Under the pieces are notes generated by a model. The model worked only from the letters and a program-made list of their open reading frames with translations. It searched no databases and was not told the DNA's origin. Positions 25,341-33,242 of a DNA stretch of 64,000 nt are shown here, piece after piece. Numbering within the stretch: the first letter of the stretch is position 1; every line of letters begins with the position of its first letter. The position numbers were made by a program, and so were the translations under genes. The stretch is from Rubrivivax sp. Lineage in GTDB: Bacteria > Pseudomonadota > Gammaproteobacteria > Burkholderiales > Burkholderiaceae_C. The stretch lies in contig JAUXVE010000056.1 of NCBI GenBank assembly GCA_030680415.1, forward strand, positions 54,734 to 118,733, given 5' to 3'.

Positions 25341-25529
25341 ATGAACAAGCTGCTTCCTGCTTTGGTTCTGGGCGCCTTCGCTCTCGTGCAGTTGCCTGTC
25401 TATGCGCAGGCCGCCAAATCTGCTGTCGCCGCGGCCTCCGCGGCCTCGGCGGTCCAGAAGAACGAAAAGAAGGCCGAAATGAAGGTCGACAAGAAGGCCC
25501 CGAAGAAGGAAAAGAAGGGCGGCTGCTGA
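25341..25529 (+). CDS. Small exported Lys-rich peptide with C-terminal Cys
   Basis: ATG 25341 follows AAAGGA by seven bases (an ATG at 25335 is too close to it) and gives 62 residues. A signal peptide (MNKLLPALVLGAFALVQLPVYAQA) is followed by an Ala-rich linker and a highly basic tail ending KKEKKGGC. The mature peptide is about 38 residues with one Cys, the last residue. I do not recognise a family. The operator-like promoter shared with the YeeE gene and the downstream cytochromes suggest a redox or sulfur role (inference). Confidence 0.7.
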   Translation: MNKLLPALVLGAFALVQLPVYAQAAKSAVAAASAASAVQKNEKKAEMKVDKKAPKKEKKGGC

Positions 25530-25742
25530 GCGCGTCTGCTGGTATTGCGCGACGGGCCACCTTCGGGCGGCTCCTTCGTACACGGGCCGAATCCGTGGCG
25601 AGGTCCTGACTCCGGCGTCGGCGTCTTGTCAACCGGGCTGCTGTGCCTGCGTTAGCATGATCACGTTGTGCTTATCGCCGTTGACCTATACAACCGCTAG
25701 CGCGCGAGTTTGCGCGACCGTCAGGGTTCATTTGGAGCATCC

Positions 25743-26030
25743 ATGAAGACCATCCTTCTGTCCGCCATTCTTGCCGCAGGTGTCTTGTCTGCGGGTACGG
25801 TGCAGGCTTCGCCCGATCTGGCCAAGAGCGCCGGGTGCGTGAAGTGCCACGACATCGAGAAGAAGAAGAAGGGACCTTCCTTCCAGGCAAGCGCCAAGAA
25901 ATTCAAGGGCACGGCCGACGCCGAGGCGCTGATGTTCAAGACCATCACCGACCCGAATGGTGATCATCCGGAGCAGAAGGCCAAGCCCGAAGACGTCAAG
26001 ACCATGATCAAGTGGATTCTGACGCTGTAA
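25743..26030 (+). CDS. Monohaem class I cytochrome c (copy 1)
   Basis: The ATG at 25743 is preceded by GGAG and gives a 95-residue protein with a signal peptide ending VQAS. The single haem site is CVKCH in SAGCVKCHDIEKKKKGPSF. It is followed by the short helical body and C-terminal helix typical of small class I cytochromes (MIKWILTL). It is one of three tandem copies. Where copies 2 and 3 have HPEMKA, this copy has HPEQKA, so the likely Met axial ligand is replaced by Gln. Periplasmic electron carriage is expected. Confidence 0.9.
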   Translation: MKTILLSAILAAGVLSAGTVQASPDLAKSAGCVKCHDIEKKKKGPSFQASAKKFKGTADAEALMFKTITDPNGDHPEQKAKPEDVKTMIKWILTL

Positions 26031-26135
26031 GGAGTCATCGAGGGTCGCAGTCGGCGCCAGTCCTTGCCGGGATCTTCACGTCCGCGACCCCGACGAGGCG
26101 ACGGCCCAATGAGTGAACTGTGTCGGGTCGTGGCA

Positions 26136-26163
26136 CAGGCTGCGTTACCCAGGCTGCGTTACC
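26136..26163 (+). repeat. Two tandem 14-base units in the copy-2 upstream region
   Basis: CAGGCTGCGTTACC occurs twice in direct tandem. The same segment occurs once before copy 3 (CAGGCTGCGCTAAC) and in diverged form before copy 1. TACCAT or TAACAT at its end could be a -10 element. The duplication would change promoter spacing or duplicate a binding site. Confidence 0.7.
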
Positions 26164-26249
26164 ATTTCCCGGTGTCCGTAATCACGGGCACCGCCTCTGG
26201 CCATGGGCCCGCAACCGTTGCGAGGACGTGCAACATTTCATGAGTTCAA

Positions 26250-26537
26250 ATGAAAGCCGTTCTGATGTATGCCATCGTCGCTGCTGCTGTCCTGTCGGCC
26301 GGTGTGGTGCAAGCGTCACCCGAACTGTCCAAGAGCGCCGGCTGCGTGAAGTGCCACGACATCGAGAAGAAGAAGAAAGGCCCGCCCTTCAAGGAGAGCG
26401 CCGCGAAGTACAAGGGCAAGGCCGGTGCCGACGCGACGATCTTCAAGGCCATCACCGACCCCAAGGGGGACCACCCTGAGATGAAGGCCAGCGCCGATGA
26501 CACGAAAACCATGATCAAGTGGATCCTGACGCTGTAG
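26250..26537 (+). CDS. Monohaem class I cytochrome c (copy 2)
   Basis: This 95-residue protein has a signal peptide (MKAVLMYAIVAAAVLSAGVVQAS), haem site CVKCH and the Lys-rich DIEKKKKG segment. The probable axial Met lies in GDHPEMKA, and the protein ends MIKWILTL. It is most similar to copy 3 in both coding and upstream sequence, so this pair is the younger duplication. A terminator follows at 26560. Confidence 0.9.
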   Translation: MKAVLMYAIVAAAVLSAGVVQASPELSKSAGCVKCHDIEKKKKGPPFKESAAKYKGKAGADATIFKAITDPKGDHPEMKASADDTKTMIKWILTL

Positions 26538-26559
26538 CGGCCCTTGATGCTCCGTAACG

Positions 26560-26582
26560 ACGCCGGCTCACGCCGGCGTTTC
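26560..26582 (+). terminator. Terminator after monohaem copy 2
   Basis: ACGCCGGC-TCAC-GCCGGCGT forms a perfect 8-base stem followed by TTTCC. Nearly the same stem-loop ends copy 3, so terminator and gene were duplicated together. Confidence 0.7.
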
Positions 26583-26744
26583 CGCGTCCGCGACCGCAAC
26601 AAAGACCGTTGGCCGGGTGAGTGGACTGTCTCGGCTGGCGGCACAGGCTGCGCTAACATTTCGTGGTGCTCGCAGTCAGGGGGCACCGCGTCTGGCCAAC
26701 GCCCCGCAACCGTTACGAGGCCGTGCAACATTACAGGAGTTCAA

Positions 26745-27035
26745 ATGAAAGCCGTTCTGATGTCTGCCATCGTCGCTGCTGCCGTGCTGTCGGCCGGCAT
26801 GGTGCAAGCATCACCCAACCTGGCCAAGAGCGCCGGCTGCGCGAAGTGCCACGACATGGACAAGAAAAAGAAGGGTGCCCCGGGCTTCAAGGAAACCGCC
26901 GCTCAGTACAAGGGCAAGGCCGATGCCGAAGCGACCATCCTCAAGTCGATCAACAACCCGAAGGGCGACCACCCGGAGATGAAGGCCAAGCCCGAGGAGG
27001 TCCAGGCCGTGGTGAAGTGGATCCTGTCGCTGTAA
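26745..27035 (+). CDS. Monohaem class I cytochrome c (copy 3)
   Basis: The ATG at 26745 follows CAGGAG by six bases and gives 96 residues. Signal peptide, haem site CAKCH, DMDKKKKG segment and GDHPEMKA axial-ligand region parallel copy 2, and the protein ends VVKWILSL. The one-residue insertion is in GAPGF. Each copy has its own promoter-like region and terminator, so they are probably separate transcripts that can be expressed differently. Confidence 0.9.
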   Translation: MKAVLMSAIVAAAVLSAGMVQASPNLAKSAGCAKCHDMDKKKKGAPGFKETAAQYKGKADAEATILKSINNPKGDHPEMKAKPEEVQAVVKWILSL

Positions 27036-27056
27036 TCGCGTCCACCTGCCACCAAG

Positions 27057-27084
27057 AACGCCGGCATTCGCCGGCGTTTCGTCT
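27057..27084 (+). terminator. Terminator after monohaem copy 3
   Basis: The stem AACGCCGGC/GCCGGCGTT with loop ATTC is followed by a T/C-rich tract (TTTCGTCTTCT). It is 22 bases after the stop codon. Confidence 0.75.
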
Positions 27085-27189
27085 TCTCGTCCTTCCCTCT
27101 TCGTCTTCGGGCAGCGGCCGCAGGGCCGCCAGCAAGGCCGGCGCCGTTGCTGCAGACCCACAAACCGACGACGAAAAGTCGCGGTGGAT

Positions 27190-27203
27190 TTGATGCACAT
27201 CAA
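27190..27203 (+). promoter_or_regulatory. Perfect FNR/Anr box, distal
   Basis: TTGAT-GCAC-ATCAA matches the FNR consensus exactly, with flanking T and A extending the symmetry. It lies 75 bases upstream of the second box, about seven helical turns, which suits cooperative class I plus class II activation. Confidence 0.75.
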
Positions 27204-27264
27204 ACTTCGGCGCGACCGCCGGTACGCTCGCGCGGGCGGGCGGGCAACACCTTGCACGGTAGTG

Positions 27265-27305
27265 TTGATGCCGGTCAACGGATCCGAGGGCCGTTGTAGT
27301 AGATT
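27265..27305 (+). promoter_or_regulatory. Proximal FNR-like box with -10 element
   Basis: TTGAT-GCCG-GTCAA (27265-27278) has one mismatch to the FNR consensus. The hexamer TAGATT (27300-27305) lies where the -10 of a class II FNR promoter should be, giving a start near 27313 and a leader of about 160 bases before the HdrD-like gene. The remaining bases of 27036-27471 show no gene. Confidence 0.6.
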
Positions 27306-27471
27306 CACCAGCGATCCCGGGTGGATGTGATCCGGTTCAACATGCCGGCGCTGCCGGACACCAATCGAGACCTACAGTTGATGGCCGCATCCCACCAGAC
27401 GGGGCACGGGCGGGCTGCCGAGCAGCCTGGCCGGCGCTGACAGCTAGCCCGGTGCGCCCCGCCCCAGCTCC

Positions 27472-29511
27472 ATGAGCCCACTGGGAATCACGCTTCTGAT
27501 GCTGGCCGGCCTTGCCGGCTTCGCCTGGCTGGCCTGGCGCAAGCTGGCCATCGTCGTGCGCCTGCAGCCCGAGGTGCGCTGGGACCACCCGGCGGCGCGG
27601 CTCAAGGCCGTGCTCGTCAACGGCTTCCTGCAGCAGCGCATGATCGCGCGCGACTGGAAGCCGGGGCTGATGCACGCGGTGATCTTCCTCGGTTTCATGG
27701 CCCTGCTGCTGCGCAAGGTGCAGCTCATCGCCATCGGTTACCACGAACCCTTCGTCTACCCCGGCCTGGCCGGCGGCCTGTTCGCGGCGCTCAAGGACGG
27801 CGTCGAGCTGGCCGTGCTGGCGGCGCTGGGCTACGCCTTCTGGCGCCGCTACGTGCAGCGCCCGCGCCGCCTGGAGCGCAACCGCGAGGCCCTGCTGGTG
27901 CTGGTGTTGATCACGGTGATCATGCTCACCGACCTCGCCTACGACGGTTTCCGCTTCGCGCTGTTCTCGGCCACCGACGCCGGCATCGCGCATGAACGCG
28001 GCTTTGCCTTCGCGGGCAGCACACTCGCATCCAGCTTCGCCGGCTGGCCCACGGCGGTGCTGCAGGCCGGCTACCAGCTGAGCTACTGGGTCCAGCTGGC
28101 CACCGTGTTCTTCTTCCTCGCCCTCCTGCCCACGGGCGAGCACTTCCACATCGCCACTGCGCTGCCCACCCTCTTCTTCCGCCGTGGCGGGCCGACGAAT
28201 GTCGTGCCTGCCGTGGACCTCGAGAAGATGATGTCCGACGACGCCGACGCCGGCGACCTGCGCGTCGGCGTGCGCACCGCGCGCGACCTGTCGTGGAAGG
28301 ACGGCCTGGACGCCTTCACCTGCACCGAGTGCGGCCGCTGCAAGGACGCCTGCCCCACCTTCCTGACCGGCAAGCCGCTGTCGCTGAAGTGGGTCAACGA
28401 CAGCCTCAAGCACCACCTCGTGGAGCAGCGCGAGCTGCTGCTGGCCCCGGCCCCGGCCCCCGCCGCCGATGCCGAGGACCCGCTGCCGCCGCTGGTGGGA
28501 CCGGTGATCAGCGAAGAGACACTGTGGGCCTGCACCACCTGCGGCTATTGCGAGGCCGCCTGCCCGATCGAGCTGGAACACCTGTCCAAGTTCTACAAGC
28601 TGCGCCAGCACCGGGTGATGATGGACGGCGAGTTTCCGCACGAGCTCAAGCCCGTCTTCGAGGCCTACGAGTCGCAGAGCAACCCCTGGGGGCTGCCTTC
28701 GCAGACCCGTGCCGACTGGGCGCGCGACCTCGATCTGCCGCACCTCACCGACGCCGCGCAGGCCGCGCAAGTCGACGTGCTGTTCTACGTCGGCTCGGCG
28801 CAGTCTTTCGACCCGCGCGGGCAGAAGATCGCGCGCGCCTTCGTCGCCATCCTGCGCGCTGCCGGCGTGCGCTTCGCGATCCTGGGCGACGCCGAGACGT
28901 CCACCGGCGAATGCGTGCGCCGTGCCGGCAACGAGATGCTGTTCCAGCAACTGGCCACGACGCTGGTGACCACTCTGAACGGCCGCGGCGTCAAGCGCAT
29001 CGTCACCTGCGACCCGCATGCCTTCAACTCGCTGAAGAACGAATACCCCGCCTTCGGCGGCCACTACGAGCTGGAGCACCACACGCAGACGATCGCGCGC
29101 CTGCTGGCCGAGCGGCGCATCGCGCTGGCACCGTCGTTCGAACGCGTGATCTTTCACGACCCCTGTTACCTGGGCCGCCACAACGGCGAGTACGAGGCCC
29201 CGCGGCAGGTCATCCGGCTGCTGTCCAGGGACACGCCGCTGGCGTTCGAACTGCAGCGCGAAAAGGCCATGTGCTGCGGCGCCGGCGGCGCGCGCATGTG
29301 GCTGGAAGAGACCATCGGCACGCGCATCAACGTCGCACGCACCGAGCAGGCACTGCAAGTCCGGCCCCAGGTCATCGCCACCGCCTGCCCTTACTGCGCG
29401 GTGATGATCGGGGACGGCCTCAAGGCGCTGGGCCGCGAGGCGGAGGTGGCCAACAAGGACATCGCCGAACTCGTGGCCGAATCCCTGCTGCCGGCCGGCG
29501 CGGCATCCTGA
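27472..29511 (+). CDS. Membrane-bound HdrD-like iron-sulfur oxidoreductase
   Basis: The 679-residue fusion has about five TM helices in its first 225 residues, resembling a NarI/DsrM-like quinone-binding anchor. Two [4Fe-4S] ferredoxin motifs follow (CTECGRCKDACP at 284-295, CTTCGYCEAACP at 354-365), then two CCG domains. CCG2 is intact (DPCYLGR, CCGAGG at 601-606, ACPYC at 639-642). CCG1 has lost expected Cys: VGS at 440-442 instead of VGC, STG at 478-480 and CDPHAF in place of CPHCF. Such proteins link a quinone pool to thiol/disulfide, flavoprotein or ferredoxin partners on the cytoplasmic side. The partner is unknown. The gene lies behind two FNR-type boxes and precedes hemG by seven bases. 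Confidence 0.85.
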   Translation: MSPLGITLLMLAGLAGFAWLAWRKLAIVVRLQPEVRWDHPAARLKAVLVNGFLQQRMIARDWKPGLMHAVIFLGFMALLLRKVQLIAIGYHEPFVYPGLAGGLFAALKDGVELAVLAALGYAFWRRYVQRPRRLERNREALLVLVLITVIMLTDLAYDGFRFALFSATDAGIAHERGFAFAGSTLASSFAGWPTAVLQAGYQLSYWVQLATVFFFLALLPTGEHFHIATALPTLFFRRGGPTNVVPAVDLEKMMSDDADAGDLRVGVRTARDLSWKDGLDAFTCTECGRCKDACPTFLTGKPLSLKWVNDSLKHHLVEQRELLLAPAPAPAADAEDPLPPLVGPVISEETLWACTTCGYCEAACPIELEHLSKFYKLRQHRVMMDGEFPHELKPVFEAYESQSNPWGLPSQTRADWARDLDLPHLTDAAQAAQVDVLFYVGSAQSFDPRGQKIARAFVAILRAAGVRFAILGDAETSTGECVRRAGNEMLFQQLATTLVTTLNGRGVKRIVTCDPHAFNSLKNEYPAFGGHYELEHHTQTIARLLAERRIALAPSFERVIFHDPCYLGRHNGEYEAPRQVIRLLSRDTPLAFELQREKAMCCGAGGARMWLEETIGTRINVARTEQALQVRPQVIATACPYCAVMIGDGLKALGREAEVANKDIAELVAESLLPAGAAS

Positions 29512-29518
29512 GGCTGCC

Positions 29519-30061
29519 ATGAGCCATCTGCTGATCCTGTATTCCACCACCGACGGCCAGACGGTGCGCATCTGCGAGCGGCTGCGCAGCGTGGTCGAAG
29601 CTGCGGGGCCCAGCGTCACGGTCAAGGCACTGGCCGATGGCACGGCGGACGACCTGCAGCGCTGCGACGCCGTGGTCATCGGCGCCAGCATCCGCTACGG
29701 CAAGCACAAGCCCGAGGTCGGTGCCTTCATCGCCCGCCACCAGGCGGCGCTGGAAGCCCGGCCGAACGCCTTCTTCTCGGTCAACGTGGTGGCGCGCAAG
29801 CCGGGCAAGGACAAGCCCGAGGCCAACCCCTACCTGCTCAAGTTCCTGCGCAGCATTGCCTGGAAGCCGCAGCGGCTGGCCGTCTTCGCGGGCAAGATCG
29901 ACTACCCGCGCTACGGCACGCTCGACCGCACCATGATCCGCTTCATCATGTGGATGACCAAAGGCCCCACCGACCGCAACGCGGTGGTCGAGTTCACCGA
30001 CTGGGATCGGGTCGAGGACTTCGGTGCCGAGGTCGCGCGGATGGTTCCCCAGACGCCCTAG
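29519..30061 (+). CDS. hemG: HemG-type protoporphyrinogen oxidase (flavodoxin fold)
   Basis: The 180-residue protein has the FMN-binding flavodoxin start (LLILYSTTDGQTVRIC) and the HemG-typical VVIGASIRYGKHKPEV, the insertion with NVVARKPGKDKPEANPY, and MIRFIMWMTKGPTD near the end. HemG passes electrons from protoporphyrinogen IX to menaquinone or ubiquinone, which allows haem synthesis without oxygen. That fits the haem demand of the surrounding cytochromes and the FNR-type promoter of this two-gene operon. The stop overlaps the stop of the convergent mtrB-like gene (shared CTAG). Confidence 0.92.
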   Translation: MSHLLILYSTTDGQTVRICERLRSVVEAAGPSVTVKALADGTADDLQRCDAVVIGASIRYGKHKPEVGAFIARHQAALEARPNAFFSVNVVARKPGKDKPEANPYLLKFLRSIAWKPQRLAVFAGKIDYPRYGTLDRTMIRFIMWMTKGPTDRNAVVEFTDWDRVEDFGAEVARMVPQTP

Positions 30062-32151
30062 AAACCGTAGCGCAGCGCCACTCGCACGACGTTGACGCTG
30101 TACTGCGGCGGCTGCACGCCGAGACTGAGCAGGTTCGGCAGCGTTGCCGGCAGCACGCCGTCGAGCCGCCAGTCGTGCGAACGATAACGTTCGTGCCAGA
30201 AGCTGCCGGTGAGCGACAGGTTCTCGCGCAGGCGGTAGGTGCCGAAGAACCTGAGGCTGTCCATCCTCGTCGTGGCGCTGGGGAATAGCGGGTACGCAGC
30301 CAGGGTCTCGACTTCGACGTCGCTGCGTGAACGGGTGACGGTGAGGTCGGCACCGAGGTCGAGCTTGTCGGCGATGGCAGCGTACCGGACGCCCATACCC
30401 ACCACGTCGCTGGCGTCCCGGTTGCGCGCCCACCAGTCGGGCTGCCCCGCCTGTTCGCTGCCGGCTTGCCGCGAGTGCATGCGGTCGGTGCGCACGAACG
30501 CCTGCAGTTGGGTCTTCTCGCCGATCGCGGCCGACAGGTCGGCGCCGATGCCCGCGCTGCGCCCGTAGGTGAGGCCGACGGTGGACTCGGTGTAGTCGTC
30601 GACGGCGATGTCGGCGTCGAGGCCCAGGCTCATGTCCTCGCCCAGCGCGACATCGGCGCGCAGGCCGGCGCTGTTGCGCTGGCGTGCGGCCAGGTAGTAC
30701 TTGCGCAGAAGCGGGTTCTCCGGCGAGCCGAACCAGTACGAGACGCCGTAGGTGGAGTGGCTGCGCCTGGCATGCGCGAGCTTGAGCGACAAGGACACGT
30801 CGTCGCTCGCCTGCATGCCCAGGCGGCCCCAGAGCGTCGTTTCGCGGGTGTCCACGACCTCCTGGTAGGAGCGTTGACGGTTGTCCTGTTCGACGCCGGC
30901 ACTCAGCTTCGAGGTGCCGGGGCCGCGGTAGTCGGCGCTGAGCTTGAAGCGGTCCTGCGTGCTGTCGAACGGCACATTGCTGCGCGTTGCCGGGTCGAGG
31001 AACATGTCGGTCGCCACCATCGGATAGCTCTGGATGGCGGTGCGGTTGTTGCGCACGTCCCTGGTGTAGCTCGCATTCAGGCGCAGACCGTCGATCGGGG
31101 CGGCCGTGAGCCTGACGCTGCCGTTGAAGGTGTCGACGCGCCCGTCCAGGGACGCCGCGGGCAGTGCCGGCACGGTGGCTGCCAGACCGGGGGTCAAGGT
31201 CGACGCCAGGTAGTCGGCGTTCTGCGTCATGCGCCCGACGGCCACATCGGCACTGGCGCGGATGGTGGGCGTGATCTGGTATCCGGCCGAGCCCACGATC
31301 TGGTGGAACTGGTTGTCGGGTGCCTGGGCGAGCTGGCCGCGGCTGCTGCCGGCGACCACGGGCCAGAAGGGGTTGTCCCAGGTCAACGCCTCGGGGCCGT
31401 TGCGGAACTGCGAGATCTGGTACCCCAGCATGGCCTGCAGCCGGCGGCTGGCATACGAAGCGGAAACCTCGAGCTGATCGGTCACCTGGTCCACGGGTGC
31501 GACCAGTTGCGACGCATTGACAAAGAAGGCCCCGTAGGTGGGCCGCGTGCCATCGCGCACGTCGTGTCGCACGCCGACGCGGTAAGTCCAGTTCTCGCCG
31601 GCGATCCACGTCGCGCCCAGGTTCGAACGCTGATTCTTGTAACCCAGGGCCACTGGTTGCAGCGTGCTCGCCAGCGGCATGCTCGAGGTGCTGGCCGCCG
31701 GATAACCCGACGGCAGTGACAACATGTCGCCGCCGCCGCCCAGGAACGGTGTCAAGGCATCGTCGGCGAAGTGACGAGGCACTTCGGCGTAGCCAAAGCG
31801 CAGCGAGTACAGCCCTTCGCGGCCGGTCTGTGCCGCCAGCTTGCGCGTCCCGATGCCCAGATCTGCCGCGCTGAGGTCGGCGAAGTAACCGCTGTCACCC
31901 CGGTAACGCAGCTCACCGCCCAGGATGAGATGAGCGCCGTTGCGTTGCAGCCCGCTGTAGTCACCGAACTTGGCCGACGCCTCAGACACCGCGCCCACGC
32001 CCACCTCCACCGTACCGCTGGTGCCCTTGGGGTAGGGGCAGGACTCGCACTTCCACTGTGAGATATCCACCGCAGCCGCGGCCGTGCCGGCAGCGGACAG
32101 CACGCCGAGCGCGCCGAGCAGGAACAGGGAGCTGTAGATTTTCATATTCAT
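30058..32151 (-). CDS. mtrB: MtrB/PioB-family decahaem-associated outer-membrane barrel
   Basis: The start ATG 32151 gives 697 residues (ATG 32145 is an alternative), with a signal peptide ending AAAA before VDISQWKC. The N-terminal CESC (about residues 35-38) is the conserved CxxC of MtrB/PioB proteins. The rest is repeated amphipathic strands ending in RVALRYGF with C-terminal Phe, the outer-membrane barrel signature. MtrB sheaths a decahaem MtrA/DmsE protein so that electrons cross the outer membrane. The matching decahaem gene is immediately upstream and the OmcA/MtrC-type gene further upstream, completing an MtrCAB set. Confidence 0.92.
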   Translation of the reverse strand: MNMKIYSSLFLLGALGVLSAAGTAAAAVDISQWKCESCPYPKGTSGTVEVGVGAVSEASAKFGDYSGLQRNGAHLILGGELRYRGDSGYFADLSAADLGIGTRKLAAQTGREGLYSLRFGYAEVPRHFADDALTPFLGGGGDMLSLPSGYPAASTSSMPLASTLQPVALGYKNQRSNLGATWIAGENWTYRVGVRHDVRDGTRPTYGAFFVNASQLVAPVDQVTDQLEVSASYASRRLQAMLGYQISQFRNGPEALTWDNPFWPVVAGSSRGQLAQAPDNQFHQIVGSAGYQITPTIRASADVAVGRMTQNADYLASTLTPGLAATVPALPAASLDGRVDTFNGSVRLTAAPIDGLRLNASYTRDVRNNRTAIQSYPMVATDMFLDPATRSNVPFDSTQDRFKLSADYRGPGTSKLSAGVEQDNRQRSYQEVVDTRETTLWGRLGMQASDDVSLSLKLAHARRSHSTYGVSYWFGSPENPLLRKYYLAARQRNSAGLRADVALGEDMSLGLDADIAVDDYTESTVGLTYGRSAGIGADLSAAIGEKTQLQAFVRTDRMHSRQAGSEQAGQPDWWARNRDASDVVGMGVRYAAIADKLDLGADLTVTRSRSDVEVETLAAYPLFPSATTRMDSLRFFGTYRLRENLSLTGSFWHERYRSHDWRLDGVLPATLPNLLSLGVQPPQYSVNVVRVALRYGF

Positions 32152-32205
32152 GTCCGCATTCTGTGAGTCGTGCCGCGGAGCCTGCGGCCCCGCGCGCGGC
32201 AAGGG

Positions 32206-33192
32206 TCAACGCATCAGCTTGGAACCCGACGGGTGGTTGGATCCATGGACCTGCGTGTGGCAGTTGGAGCAACTGCCCGCCACCAGGAAGATCGAACCGC
32301 CCCCGCCGCCGCCGGGCAGGCTCGCACCACTGCGCGCCACCGACGGATGGCCGGCCGGGCTGTGGCATTGCTGGCACAGCAGCGGCGGGGACTTGTTCAG
32401 CAGGGCCGTGCGCACCGAGCCGTGCGCCGTGTGGCACAGCGAACAATCCTCGGCCACGGGCGCGTGTTCCCACAGCACCGGCCCCCGCTTGTCGGCGTGG
32501 CAACTGAAGCAGGTCTGGTTCAGCGTGGCCTTGACGAGCATCGCCGGGCTGGAGGAGCCATGCGCGTTGTGGCAGTCGCTGCAGGCCATGGACCCCGTGC
32601 GCACCGGGTGCGACGAGGTCTTCTGGAAGTCGGCTCGCTGCTTGGCGTGGCAGGTGTAGCACACGCCCGGCTCGGTGGCCTTGACCCGCACCGGGTCACG
32701 CTCGACGTGCATCTTGTGGCAGTCGGTACAGGCGACCTTGCCGCGATCATGCGCAGCGCCATGCCAGGCGTTGCGGGCCTGGCCCTCGTGGCAGCCCAGA
32801 CAAGCCTGGTTGCGCTGCTCCACGGGCAGGAAGGAGTCGGCCTTGAAACTGTTGATCGTCAAGGCCTTCTTGCTGCCCTTGGCGGCATGCCGGGCGCCGG
32901 GGCCGTGGCAGGCCTCGCACTGCAGACCACCGGCGCCGAAAGGCGCACGTTTGTCGCCGCGGTGTGCGTGCTTGCCCTTGAAGATGGCCGACGCGGAGTA
33001 GGTGTCGCCCTCGTCGTCATGGCAACGCAGACAGGTGTCGGCGCCCTGCTCGCTGTATTCGGTGCCCTGGCCGCTGACGGCCGCTGTCGTGGCCGCAGAC
33101 GCCGGCGCATTGGCTTGCGCCAAGACGACCGCGCTCGCCGTCAAGCCCGCCAACGCGAGCAGCATGCGCACTGCCTGTTTCTTCATGTTCAT
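32206..33192 (-). CDS. mtrA: DmsE/MtrA-family periplasmic decahaem cytochrome
   Basis: ATG 33192 begins MNMKKQAVRMLLALAGLTAS, a Sec signal ending VLAQ, and gives 328 residues. There are exactly ten CxxCH sites (CLRCH, CEACH, CLGCH, CTDCH, CYTCH, CSDCH, CFSCH, CSLCH, CQQCH, CSNCH), the number and length of the MtrA/DmsE family. A Gly-rich linker (SLPGGGGGGS) separates the ninth and tenth haems. It should sit inside the MtrB-like barrel encoded 54 bases downstream. Direction (outward in metal reduction, inward in iron oxidation as in MtoA) cannot be read from sequence. Confidence 0.93.
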   Translation of the reverse strand: MNMKKQAVRMLLALAGLTASAVVLAQANAPASAATTAAVSGQGTEYSEQGADTCLRCHDDEGDTYSASAIFKGKHAHRGDKRAPFGAGGLQCEACHGPGARHAAKGSKKALTINSFKADSFLPVEQRNQACLGCHEGQARNAWHGAAHDRGKVACTDCHKMHVERDPVRVKATEPGVCYTCHAKQRADFQKTSSHPVRTGSMACSDCHNAHGSSSPAMLVKATLNQTCFSCHADKRGPVLWEHAPVAEDCSLCHTAHGSVRTALLNKSPPLLCQQCHSPAGHPSVARSGASLPGGGGGGSIFLVAGSCSNCHTQVHGSNHPSGSKLMR

Positions 33193-33242
33193 CGATGTCC
33201 GCCCATGGGTGCAGGTTTCGTTCGGTCCAGGTTGCCTTCGGC

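Noticed and set aside
26130..26150. TGGCACAGGCTGCG before monohaem copy 2 as a sigma-54 promoter
   Set aside because: GG and GC are two bases too close for -24/-12 recognition.
27337..29691. A 784-codon minus-strand frame opposite the HdrD-like gene
   Set aside because: It is low-complexity in composition and lacks any recognisable domain. The plus strand has clear ferredoxin and CCG motifs.
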